Origin: Nymphaea colorata
Lineage: Eukaryota; Streptophyta; Magnoliopsida; Nymphaeales; Nymphaeaceae
Reading direction: 5' to 3'
DNA length: 64,000 nucleotides
NCBI RefSeq assembly: GCF_008831285.2
Contig: NC_045142.1
Location: 13,765,354 to 13,829,353, forward strand
Position 1 is the stretch's first letter. Every line of letters begins with the position of its first letter. The notes under the pieces were generated by a model that was not told the DNA's origin, made no database searches, and saw only the letters and a program-made list of their open reading frames with translations. Shown here piece after piece: positions 46,629 through 58,039 of this stretch. A program made the translations under genes and the position numbers.

Positions 46629-47907
46629 TTTGATATGTTACAAGAAGAAAATGAAAATCTCCTTGATAAGGTTCGCTGTCTACTATACAAGAAGAAACTT
46701 TCTGCACCCAAATCCATAGTCATGGAGAGATTGGCAGTAGCAGATGGAGCAATCAAGGAGATGCGCAATGGGGGAGAAACGAAAGTGCTTGTCGACTCTT
46801 TGACGATGCCCATCCTTCCAATGAAAGGAGCAAACAAGGATTCTCGATACAAAGAACAAGAATTAGGATACCTAGCTGTAGGCAGCAGAATAACTACCGA
46901 TGATCCAAAAATTGGTGAAAGTAAGAGCCCAGTAGCAGATGAAGTTGGCCATCTGAGGTATGTCTATTTTCCCTTCCTCATACTTGCTCAGGTTCTATTG
47001 CCTTCAACCAGACTGGGACTCCTGAGATGGAATGAGAGAGGGTTCACAGTGTGCACGACAGTTAAGCATGGTGGACTGGAAGGATGCAGCTGTCAGCTCA
47101 GAAAGCTGCCTTAGAAATCGAGACCAAAGAGGTATTTGTTGAATATGTTTGACGACAAACTTTATGCACTGTCTGAGGAATTTCAGATATCTCAAGAAAA
47201 GAAAAAAGTTTGCAGCAGAAGGATACCTTCCAGGGTATGTCACATAGGTATGAGTACAGGTACCGGTGTGGGTACGGGTACAGAGCATTTTCAAAAAATT
47301 TGAGTGCGGGGGTACGGCCGTACACACACACAGACATATATGTCAAAAAATTTCAAAATGAATAACATATTCATAAATCATGATCCAAAACACAGTATGA
47401 AAGTAATTAACATTCAAATATATAAGCTTTCTTAATTCTCTGTCGCATCATCAAGATTAGAAGGAGCAACAGGTCACACTTTTAAGATATATTGACATCG
47501 CTATGGTTATGGCTCACACTATTATCGAATATTCAAGTTATAGAGAAGGGATGGATTTTCAAAACATTGTATGGAAGATTTTAAATGAAAAGTTCTGAGG
47601 AACTATGTGCAAGAAAGGTTTAGAGTGAAAAAGGAAACAGGAAAAGAGGGGGATTTTTAATTTTCAACTCAAAAACTAGACAATTTGGACTCGGTCAAAG
47701 TTGACTGAGTCCGAAAATGGATAAAAATGATCTTGGGTACGTTTACCGTACCCGATGCTACGTTGACCGTACCTAATGCTGCGTTGACCGCACCAGGGCC
47801 GTACCCGTACCGTGCAGGTACCATGTGACATAGCTTCCAGGAAGAAGCTACCAGATGGAACCGATGTAATTGGTACCAGGGTTGCTCAAATCATTTCACT
47901 AGACTAA
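46629..47907 (+). pseudogene. Coiled-coil protein exons (kinesin-tail-like?), interrupted by a hAT MITE
   Basis: After an acceptor (aaatggcag) an exon begins FDMLQEENENLLDKVRCLLY and runs about 110 codons to GESKSPVADEVGHLR. A good donor follows (CTGAG|GTATGT at about 46,957). A later segment at about 47,085-47,226 reads QLSAQKAALEIETKEVFVEY and, after a one-base frame change, DDKLYALSEEFQISQEKKK. Its frame continues beyond the MITE as KKLPDGTDVIGTRVAQII to a TAA at about 47,907. The heptad-like L-Q-E-E-N-E-N-L-L-D-K stretch recalls tails of some plant kinesins, but this is resemblance from memory and not a firm call. Removing the MITE with one duplicate leaves the local frame open. The frameshift before it and the MITE suggest a pseudogene. 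Confidence 0.4.
47235..47833. mobile_element. hAT-type MITE, 599 bp, with 8-bp target duplication
   Basis: The left end gTATGTCACATaGGTA and the reverse complement of the right end, cTATGTCACATGGTA, form terminal inverted repeats. The 8-bp word cttccagg flanks both sides (47227-47234 and 47834-47841). Subterminal regions carry repeated GGTACGGGTACGG-type words in inverted orientation (47,255-47,280 and 47,740-47,820). There is no coding capacity. The termini are unlike those of the hAT at 41444, so this is a different family. Confidence 0.85.
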
Positions 47908-48218
47908 ATAATTGAGAAGTTCCAAGACCGACTGCTTCAGAGTACTACCCACTAGTTGTTACCTCATCTTCTAGAGCTGGCAACTTTTGCCTCAAATCCA
48001 AATGCAGATCTCAACTGCAACTTTTCAAATATGGAACAAGAAAGCTAAGGAACATGTTGAATAACATTTATGTTAGGTGATTTTTTGAATATTTAATAGT
48101 TGTAGGAACGGCTCTTTATTAATAGTTGTTTTATTCTTGGACTTTCTATGTAATTTGTTAGTGTTACCCTAATTCTCATTTAATATGAGATTAGGCATAA
48201 TAATAAAAACATAGTGCA

Positions 48219-48220
<2 letters not shown>

Positions 48221-48262
<42 letters not shown>
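48221..48262. repeat. (CT)n microsatellite
   Basis: About 21 TC units. Shorter AT/TG runs also occur at 48823-48852, 50391-50412, 50494-50528 and about 50743-50764. Confidence 0.95.
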
Positions 48263-48264
<2 letters not shown>

Positions 48265-48479
48265 CTTGTCCCTTCTCCTTTGATATCTCATGACAGGGCT
48301 CACGCAACAGAACGCATATCCCAATTACCCAATAGCTGGTTTGCCATTGTCGGGAATACTGTCTCATGCCAACTTGGAGGAAGTTTTTGAGCAGGAGAAG
48401 CTGACTTTCAAATGTATCCTTTCACTATCATGGCTATTGTCAAGCCATGTTTTTACTATTAGCTATAGCCCTAGTTGGC

Positions 48480-48819
48480 TGCACACATGGAAAGACTTTT
48501 GTTTGTCAACATTTGATTTGGTTCATCACACCTTGAGGACAAGGTTTTTTTTCGAAAGGGGGAGTAATGCTAGTGTCCAGGTTTCAGTACTAGAATCGGG
48601 TCTGGATTGGGTTTACTGGGCTGATCCAGAAAAATGACTTTAAATAACAGAATTGGGAGGCGCAAGGGGGATATAGGAAAATAGTATGTATTTGTGTGAG
48701 CATTCACATGTATACAAATGCATGTAGTGGCAAAATAGACTGCAAGGTAGCACTCTTTCATGATGTCACATGCAAACAGTGAAGGGATCAGAATGTTTTC
48801 TTTTATATAAATATATATG

Positions 48820-48854
<35 letters not shown>

Positions 48855-49200
48855 TGGGCACAGGCTTTTTGTTCAGTTTTTAGGTTTCTTTTGTAATTTT
48901 GTATTTTTATTTTGTCTCTTCCTTTTTGTTTTGTAATCTTCGCCTTGTTTCAGTTTTTTATGTTCTTTTTGCAGCTGAATTCTCCAGCTGAAAGAGCTGC
49001 TTGGCTCTCCAGTGCCTATAATTCTAGTCGTTGGATATCCTAATAGCTCATTAATGATGTCTATGTAAGGGTCTCTTTGGCCCTTGTCATTCTATGCTTC
49101 TTTTGAAGCTTTTCTAGGCATTTTTATATATTTTTTTGCCTTAGTATACCTTGTTTCATTGAGAGTTTCTTCTTATGACTATTTGTTTAACTGAAAGCTT
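48480..49200 (+). mobile_element. Ty3/gypsy 3' end: polypurine tract and LTR-like sequence
   Basis: The stretch caccttgaggacaagg, a T-run, then cgaaagggggagtaatg (48,530-48,568) is the typical end of the internal region of plant gypsy elements, with the polypurine tract at about 48,554-48,564. After it, about 600 bp has LTR traits: T-rich tracts, a 'gtaagggtctctttggcccttgtcatt' section near 49,070, and 'gtttcattgagagtttcttc' near 49,155. The 5' part of the element is missing and no second LTR was found, so the right edge is approximate. Confidence 0.5.
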
Positions 49201-49540
49201 TCCTTGTCACTTGGTATATCTTATTTCTATATCATAGTTACTCACAAAATGTTTAGTTTGGGCTTAGTTGAATTTTCTGCATATAGCTATTTCAGATTTT
49301 ACAGTTCAATGGAGAATAGAGATTGAAAAATGGCAATGGAGATGTGGTCCGCTGTCCAAAATATCTACACATGTCTGTCTTCCAAGTGTATTTGTTTGAA
49401 GTTGTAATTTATGAAGGGCAGAGTTTTTGGTTTATACTGAAAAAAATTGTGAATCTCTTAATGTTCTTCTAGTTATGGTCTTTTTTTCTATAATTTTATC
49501 AGTTATTTATGCTAAATTTGTAATTTTATCTTGGTGCAAG

Positions 49541-50380
49541 GCTGTGCGAATTCTTCAAAGTGGTGATTCAGAAGATTTACCTGAAATAGTGGAGGGGCAA
49601 ACAAGTTCCTATGATAATATTACAGAAACAGAAGGAACACAAGATGGTTATGATGATAACAAAATTGCAGATGTATACTTGCAAAGGGCATTATCTGTTC
49701 TTCTTGATGTTACTTTGTTGGAAGGTAGAAGCAGTATCTTATTACTTGTTTCCTAGCTTTCTTATCCTTGTGCTCCTAGATAATATCCAATCGTAGTCTT
49801 TGTATTCTTAAAAATCTTATTCTTATAAGGTGCATTGTTAATAACTGCAAGTTGAAAATAAGATGTTTATATTTAGAACATCCGGAGAAGAAGACACAAT
49901 CCAATGGCTTACTGGGGTTTAACTAAATTGTATCCGAAAATGGATTTTTTTCCCTACTGAATCTGATATTTGGTTGAATCTGTACACTCAACTATAGCTG
50001 ATTCTGCCTACTTGTAGGCATTTCTTGTCGTAATATCATTAACTTATTTTTGCTTGCTTTCAACAATTTTTTTCCTTTGCAAAATTGGTCATTACATGTC
50101 ATCATGATTTTTAAAAGATTTTATAATCCAGACTAGATGAGAATCGTATGGCTGTCTATTTTAAGGAGATCGGATGGTGGAGTGAAATAAAACCATGTAA
50201 TTTCAAGAGAGGAAATACCCCTCACAAGAAGCAAGAGATCTTGATTAACATACTTGTTGATTTTTATTTATTTATTTATTTTTCAATTTAATCTCTTCCA
50301 GGCAATTTCCTTAAAATTGATGGCCCAAGCGATCCAGAATGGCATACAAGGGTCTGGTACCTACTCGTTTTCCAATATAG

Positions 50381-50412
<32 letters not shown>

Positions 50413-50490
50413 TGTGTGTATATGTTTATTTATGTGTAACATGCACATCTGTAGCTAATTAAATGAATAAATAGGCCTAGTTAGCCTCTC

Positions 50491-50530
<40 letters not shown>

Positions 50531-53500
50531 TTTAATTGCAGAGCGATATATTCTGCAAGAATATTAGGTTGCCCGTAAGGTCTTGCAACTCTTGCGATAG
50601 CAATGTTGAGTCTTCGGTTCACAGAATGAAAGCTTTTTTGTACATTAGCTGTAATTCTTCGATGCCTCGGGCTCGACCCTCTATTAACATATTGGCGAAT
50701 CCAATATGAATTATGACTTGAATCAAATCGATTCTTTTTTTAATATATATATATATATATATATACAATCATCTATTTATTTATGGCACTTCTAGCATTA
50801 TTTATAGAAATAAGAATGTGATCTGCATGATGAACTTTGTATGAGTTAATTGTGAAATGGTTGACATCATCTTTATTGTCCTCATCCTCCACTTCCTAGG
50901 GGTCACACTCTAGCCCAACTTTTTTGCTTTGAGACCATTAATCATGTCCATACATTGTCTTCGGGCAAATGCTTGTGGTCCTTTACTAGTCGACAGAGCC
51001 ACATTCTCATGCATCCTAGCTACATGGTGTTTTAGCGGAGATATTCTTGCTGATAAGTCTTGTTTACAATACTTATAAAAATGATTTTCAATTTTCATTT
51101 CCCTCACCAATGTGACCATTGCCGTATGGGTCACTTGAAATCATGTCTTGATAAAAACAATATAAATGTATGGTAAAAGCATGAGGTTTTTTGCCTTTCA
51201 TGGTAGAAACGGGAAACCCGTCTTTCTTCAATCGTAGTTCGCTACTTCACTTGTACATCTAGTTTGAAATTGAAGCTTTCTTCCTTAACATAGCGAGATC
51301 TCCCTCACAGCTCACAGAAAAATTGAGAGGGAGCTTTTAAAGTTTAAAAAAAACTGGGGGTCAGACCCCCCTCTTTTCATGCCTTTCTCATGTCATGGGA
51401 TGTGAGACGTATTACACTGTATTGTCATGCCTTGTATCATACTATACAGTAAGATATGGTGCATTACACTCTTCTAAGGTGCAAGATGTGTCCAAGTAAA
51501 AAGTTAAGATATGTATCGTACAATTTGCATGATATTGGACAAAACCAAATGAAAGGAGGAATCCCCCTTTTCTCAATAGGAATATGAAAGAGTAAAAGGG
51601 TTTAGATGCAAGAAGAAGAATGAGACAAGAAGATCCCTGATTTTGAAATATAACAGTTTTGATGCAGTGCAGCAGCAGTCCTGTATGAGGGATTGAGCCT
51701 TTCTTTTTCTTTATGTTCTTCTTTTCTTAATGAGAGGACAGTACTTAAGAATTTCTCTTCTGGCACCCTAATGCAACATGAGGGCTGATGACATCCCTTA
51801 AGGTTATCTCAGGGAAATCTCAAGGGTGGATCTTCATAACCTAAAACAATCACAAGCAACACATTGAAAAAGAAGACACGAAGGATCCATAGAATCGTGA
51901 AAAATAAAACTCTAGATCTGATGTTAGATGGAGGAAAAATTTCAGATCTGTAGACAGACTTACATTTGCAGATATACAGGAATATTAAATCTGGCATCTG
52001 GCTTAATATTTCCATGCCTGACACTGGAGATAAAATCTGCAAAGTTGAAATGAAGGCAAAAAACCTGTAGATCCAATGACAGCTGCGGGTCAGAAATAGA
52101 TTTCAGAGGGAAACAGTGGAAAAGGGTATCATGACGTTCAGGAAAAGGAAAAATAAAAAAATCAGGCACGTTAGGGTTGAGGACCAACAATATTCCTACT
52201 GCGGATTTTCTGAAGAATGGAAACAGAGAAGGAAACATGTTTGAAAGGAGAAAAGAACCTTTGAGTAAGGAAGAAGATTAAATAAGGAACCCTTGACTGC
52301 ATTTTTGGTTGCAGATCTCCTTGGACATACCTTTACAAAAATCTACAGCTTGTTAACCTGCCTCTGATACGATGAAAGATTTTGTTATTGCTGTAGTTTC
52401 ACAATACAGAGGAGAAGAAAAGAAGAGAGAACACAAGAGGGATGCTGCAAGGTCACTTCTGTCAGAAATAAGTCGTGCCATAATTCTCATTCAAATATGT
52501 TCAGCTAACAGAAAATATGTTGAAATGCAGTACATAAGGATGTGTGGATCTGGATGGCATGTGGCTATGAATTTAGACTGGATCCAGTTAGATCAAAGTC
52601 AATGGCATCTGCTTAACACCGGCACTTCTGATTGACATTAAAGAACTGTATAAAAGAAATAATGCTGATAGGGTCTACTTTTTATCTCTAAAATCTAAAT
52701 GCTGCTTTCTATTTTGCATCTCATGTTTGATACAACAAAAAGGATCCATCATTTTTTTGTCTTCCTGAGAACAGTAGGAAAGCTGACCTTTCTCAACTCT
52801 GGTTTCTTCCTGTATGAAGTTAAAAAATCATGAGCATTTCTGACAAAGGAATAAACAGTATGATAACTATAGCCCGCTTATTTTGATATATTTGAGTCAC
52901 TGAAGTCAATTCCAGTAACAAAGAATGCTTACACTGAACTTGGGATCTCACTTTTGGCTTCCTAGTCCCCATAAATTTTCACTCGCAGGTATACATATGT
53001 ATACCTGTGCAGCATCTTCTTTTTATTAATTATCTTCGTTCTTTAGCCTTCATTTTCAATTTTTAGAGCTATGGTATGCAGATCATCACTTTTTTCTTTT
53101 TTCAGTTTTCCAGGGCTTCATTAGTAACCTGCTTTATGGCTATTTGTGTTAAAAGTATGTGCACAACATCAATTAGTTTTTTTAGTTCCCCAAGGGGCTT
53201 TGTTAGTAACCTCGTTCATGGCTGTTACAAATATGGGCTTACACTGTACACACACACACATGCTAAGTGTCACGTGTTTCTTGATTCATGTATAATTGTG
53301 TGTGTGCATCATATATGTGTGTGTGTGTGTGTAAGTGTATTTTGTATGTAGTTTTGGTCATTGTATCTTCATGTTTTATAATTTGTTATTCTTTGTTTCC
53401 ATACTTGCATTGGTTTTGTGAAAATTGGATTTTCACCAGAGCTTTGACCAGCTCCAACGGCTCCGTTTAGAGTTTAGATACATTGAAAGTAGTTCAACAG

Positions 53501-56434
53501 CTAGTTCAGGGCTGCTTTGTTGTATGTTTTGAGGGATGAATTCCTCATACGTTTCATGTTTTTTGTAAGCATACTTGGGGAACATCATCAATTTATATGT
53601 TTTGAGTGGGTCCTTGTTTAGCTTGCCTTGATTCTTTGTATTAGAATCCTTCATTTTGGGCTGTTTGGGCCTCTACATTGCAAGCATTTTATCAAGTTGG
53701 TCCTTGGAAATTCTGATTTCAAGGTCGTATGACAGATCGCTAGATGAATTTATAATGTCTTCCATGGAATATAAACATGAAAGGTAGATGTTTGTACAGT
53801 GCACAGCTTGCTTGTTTTGTTCTCGTGTTCATTCATTTGCTGGATTTCTTGATTTATTTAGAGGTTCCGCTTGTGAGAATACTATCCTATTACTTCTTTA
53901 TTTGCTTGTTAGAGAAAATGCTGTTTTTATGGATATTTCAATGAAATTTCTGACAAGCAACTCATAAATGATAAATTTCTTGGTGTTCCACAGCGTTTTA
54001 TCACCTGCTCTAAACATGCCAATTTCAGGGTCAAAGCGGCAGAGGGTATTGGTTGCATCCTGCATTCTCTACTCAGATGTTAGTTTAGTTTTCTACTTGT
54101 TCTGCTTTCCAACCCCAAGTATAAATACTGTTCCCTCTTTGAAATTTGTAATTTAGGTCTAATATACATACATCTAATAAGCATGGGAAATTCATTTACT
54201 AGCTTTAGAGAAGGTAAAAAAGGATCCTTCTTTTTTCCTTTCATGGAGGAAAAGTTAGTCTTGTTTCTACTTATGTAAGCACACATGGTGTCTGAACGTT
54301 TAAACTCTTCTAATGGCTCGTACTGCCTCAATCCTTATTTCCTGTTCAGCATGTTCTTCATAAGAAAAAAAATGTGCATTAGCCAAAGTATCCAGCCCAT
54401 CATGCTCGTGAACTTAGTAAATGCTGTTCTAATCCATGTAAAACGATATTCAATTTTTTACTTTTGACAAATGTTTTACTTATTGTGTCCCGTTTTTGAA
54501 AGCTTTATTTGCCAATGCTTGGTTTATCAATTCTTTAAGTTTCTTGCTTATGCTGTTGAAAACAAAAATAAAATGTCGAGATATTTTTGATATTTTGCTC
54601 CTTTGCATCTGAAGCTTCAGTTCCATAATTTCCATGTTGCTTTCAAGAGATTTGTGATGAAGGCAGAGGTAGAAAGACTTAAGCGAGATTTCTATACAGA
54701 ATAGGAAAATCCAATCTCTGCTTTCTCGGATCAGGATGTGGTGCAGCTGCATCATTCTCCATGGTGGGACAAATCCCTCTTACTTATAAGATATATTAGG
54801 GCACTAGGGCCTAGAATGCCCTTAAGAGGGCTGGATAATGAATCCATATTGTCAAAGCAAGTAATATGATAAATATGTGGTGATAGTCTCCCTCAATTGA
54901 GCCTTGCCTTTGAAGCATGCTGGACTTGCCCTCAAGGAACCAAAGCTTCCTTCGTTAGTCCTTTCCCAAATATGTTATCAATGTGATTCTTTGTGCCAAC
55001 ATATCTTGCTTCTTCTTCTTGGTCTTCAATAGTTTGTCTGATAAAATGCTAATCTGTTTTAATGTGTTTTATTCTACCATGTAGTAAAATCTTAATGGCA
55101 CTTCGGTTAACTGGCTTCAGCAAAATTTCTCCTAGTGCAACCAAAAGATGTTTGAATCCAAGTTTTTTAGATGTAGCGAACACTGTAGCTCTAAATTATG
55201 CTTTTGCACCTGATCTAGCCATAACGCTCTTTTTTGCTGCTCCACTAGACAGGGTTCTCTCTAACAAAGAAAAAATATCTAGATATTAATTTCCTTTCAT
55301 CTAGATCTCCAGCCCAACCCACATCTGAATATGCCAACAATATCAACATGTCTAGTTCGAGTTTTTTCTCTCCTAAATGAGGCCATTGCCTACAGTGCCC
55401 TTTAAGTGTCTTAACATTCTTCTAGCCTTGGTTCATGTACAAACTGAGATGCTTGATTAACTGCATACACCAAGGTTATCATGATTCATTAAATTGAATT
55501 GAAACCAGAATTGATTGACTAAAAAAATGTACTTTATTTTAAAAATTTTAACATTCAGGATAAAATGAAAGAAAATGTAAAAGCTTACACTTTAGAAAAA
55601 TAAAAAAATGATAAAGAAAGTAAAACACAATAAAAATGATCATTGAGGTGTGGTCAGTCCTTTAGTGATCAGATGGGCTAAGCTACTCAATAAGCAAGTT
55701 TATGTTCAATTGGTGAAGCGATCATGTGAAGTACTTTGGTGTTCTCAAACTAGAAAGTGAACGAAGATCACAAACTTTCTTCTTGTGTGCAAGTTGTATG
55801 TGGATGTGATCAGAATGTGGACTTAGTTCTCTTTTCTTCCTTCATGCAAGATCTTCAGTATGTGGATAAAGGGAAGACGCCCTTGATCTTGTTTTGTGCT
55901 GCTGTTGGTGGAGACTCAGGCCTGCACAGATCGTGTAGGCATATGTGAGAAAGCTAATAGGAAGACTGCTAGCATCCAGATCTAATAGTATGGTTCCTTT
56001 TGATAAACTTGCTGACGTTGTTTCTGTTGGACATGATCCTGCTTATTTCTAGCGCTTTTTATTACAAACTACTTAATCATGCATAAGCTATCAAATGGTA
56101 GTAGAACTTATGTCAGTTAGATCATGCAGGGCCAAAAGGACAACTTCTGTTAATAAATGGGAGGAAAGAAGATGAAGTTGCAAGGAGCTTGGAAAGGGTG
56201 TTGCTTGCAATGCGAATAAGCACCTCAGAGCCTAAGGTGCAAACTTTGTCACACAGCTTTTTTTTAACTTTAGTTGAGCTGCATGTAGGCCATATCAGCC
56301 AATTGTGCCTCATAAAATAAGCTATCGGTTTTATGTCTGCATTTCTTTTGCTGCAGGTTTTGAAGAATGCTTTCAAAAAGATGCACATCTATGTTCATCA
56401 GAAGTACGATTATTCGTACGAATGGAATGAGTAG
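49541..56434 (+). CDS. 3' end of an unrecognised multi-exon gene (five exons proposed)
   Basis: Proposed exons: 49541-49724, 50302-50351, 53994-54078, 56130-56236 and 56357-56434 (stop TAG 56432-56434). Their phases (1, 0, 1, 0) agree at all four junctions and each junction has AG and GT at the right places, although the donor at 50352 (GTCTGG) is weak. The protein reads [19 protein letters not shown] (acidic linker follows), [35 protein letters not shown], then [59 protein letters not shown] and finally [20 protein letters not shown]. The [15 protein letters not shown] section looks like an ARM/HEAT-type helical pair, but I do not recognise the protein. Upstream exons were not found; the coiled-coil exons at 46.6 kb could belong to it or to another gene. 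Introns 2 and 3 carry transposon remnants. Confidence 0.6.
50910..51160 (-). mobile_element. hAT transposase fragment: BED zinc finger
   Basis: The minus-strand frame reads [15 protein letters not shown] then [20 protein letters not shown]. This matches the C-x2-C...L-K-x-H-x-A spacing of BED fingers at the N-terminus of plant hAT transposases, with the first Cys replaced (F-Y-K-Y-C). Only this domain remains. It lies inside the second intron of the preceding gene, in antisense, and could once have belonged to an autonomous hAT. Confidence 0.6.
51790..52640 (-). mobile_element. Copia-like remnant: primer site and LTR/leader
   Basis: On the minus strand TCGTATCAGAGGCA at about 52373-52358 resembles the copia primer site TGGTATCAGAGGCA, directly after a CA that could end an LTR (plus strand tgaaagattttgttattgct from 52373). 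Sequence to its left (about 51,800-52,350) looks like an untranslated copia leader. Sequence to its right (52,373 to about 52,640) would be LTR, although it also holds a short open frame (52372-52635) of no known family. No gag or second LTR was found. Confidence 0.4.
54780..55480 (-). mobile_element. Ty1/copia fragment: RNase H end, polypurine tract, partial LTR
   Basis: On the minus strand, pieces of copia RNase H are readable through stops: a [14 protein letters not shown] segment at about 55,330-55,290, a frame with LLVALGEIL at about 55,140, and the tail that normally holds a T-K-G-L-T-K-E motif near 54,950. A purine-rich TTGAGGGAGA (about 54,890) marks the polypurine tract, after which the LTR would run left from about 54,885. 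It lies in the third intron of the unrecognised gene, antisense to it. Confidence 0.65.
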
Positions 56435-58009
56435 TATATACCATGTTGCATGGATACGAGTGCCCGGTGTGGTGTGATTGTTCAATTGAGTGTTTATTTC
56501 TGTTTTTTGACGTGGTAATATCATTTGTTTTTACTGGAGAACATTGACCTTTTATTTGTAGGATCATTTTTGAAGTAGACTAGGAATTATAGCTTTTGTC
56601 CTGTGTTTCTGGTAGAATTTTCACCAAATTAAAAATCGTTTTTAAATATAAAAACGACCTTCAAAAACTTTTTGTTTTCTTTTTCTTGTATCTAAAACTT
56701 CTTTGGCATATGTAAAATGGCCACCAGTTTTCAGTTGGACCAATTAGGTTGGATTTGCAACAATATTTAGTAGTCATCATTTTTTTTAGAATTTTGGATC
56801 TTCAGACATTAAACTGACACGACATTGGTGGAAAGGTTTGCTTTGTTGTTCTCTTTTTTTTTTTGAGTGAAATTTTATATCTTATAGTTGGTAAGGGTTC
56901 AACTTAGTAAATATAGGTTCACTTCTTCATTTTTAGGACGTGTTTATGTTCTTATAAACTGTTTTATTTTTTTTGCTTGAATTCTTGATTTATTTATCAT
57001 AAGGTGCAATGAAGGTAGCATAGCAGAAACTCATCCTCTTTAGCCTGCATTTTTTTTTTCAATTTTTGAAAAATCAGAAACTACGCCAGATTCCGGTGGC
57101 CGGCGCTGTCAGCTCCGGCGTCGGAATTGGTCAAGCTTAGGCTCGTTGGAAGCGCCTAAGTCTCAAGAATCTCCAGTCCCAATTTCAGATTTTTTTGAGT
57201 TATGGGTGAAAAGTTATGATTTTTTGAGTGGACCCCTATCACTGGGGGATTCCTGCGCGGTTGAAGAACAGGCCCAGGCGTGACTTTCAGAAGAACGAGT
57301 GCTTTCCTGGAGCAGAGTTAGAGCTTGATCTTGATGGCGTTGGATTCCTTATCGTGTCTAGTATTTTGCTACCAAGTTTCGGGATAGAAAAATAAGAAAT
57401 AACTGCTATCAATCTCAAGATGAAGAAGCACAAATAAGCATCACGTTTCAATATAAAATGTACAATTTACTTAAGGAACTAAGATAACTAGGAAATAAAA
57501 CCTCCATACCAGGTGTCACACACCTGCAAACTCATGAGTTTCTCAAGAACAAGGGCTAGAGCATTCAATTACAAGATGTACCTGTGGAAACATACATTTC
57601 ACGTCTACAAAAGTTGTTGATATGACCATTGAAGGACAAGAAGCAACAGCCTTTGATAGACAACTTGTAAAGATAGAAAAAGAATTATTTTTCATGAAGA
57701 AAAATGTGCTTGTGCATCATGAGGAAAGTGGGGGATTCAATTATCTCCCCTGGTAAATAGGCCAAACATAGTCAATTTGTCAAATTGTGCAACTCTTCTA
57801 TTGTGGAAAATAAATATATGATCTTTTTTGGAAAGGGAGTGTGTGCGAATTGTGTATTTCAAGAATAGGCTGGAACCAACCAGCTGCACTTTATATTTTG
57901 CTATTGTAATCTAATAATAGAGAAAGGTGCACGATCTCAACGAATTTCTTCTGAATAAATCAATAAGTCCTATGTAAGAACCATAGCATTTCGTGACTCG
58001 TTGGTAAAT
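56435..58009. other. 3' flank of the gene, then unassigned retroelement-like DNA
   Basis: This contains the second copy of the 105-bp repeat (56560-56664). A GC-richer section at about 57,085-57,300 (ttccggtggccggcgctgtc and following) resembles gypsy leader sequence. The rest, to 58,009, is unassigned. No gene was recognised. Confidence 0.45.
56560..56664 (+). repeat. 105-bp repeat, copy 2 (matches 36327-36431)
   Basis: See copy 1. It begins 126 bp after the stop codon at 56432-56434, so it is probably part of that gene's 3' UTR or a short element inserted there. Confidence 0.9.
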
Positions 58010-58039
58010 TGGATGTATGTAACAAGAGTTTAAACTTTT

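Noticed and set aside
52372-52635. Frame starting [18 protein letters not shown] as a gene
   Set aside because: It starts at the likely LTR edge next to a primer-site-like sequence, has no recognised family and no splice or start support.
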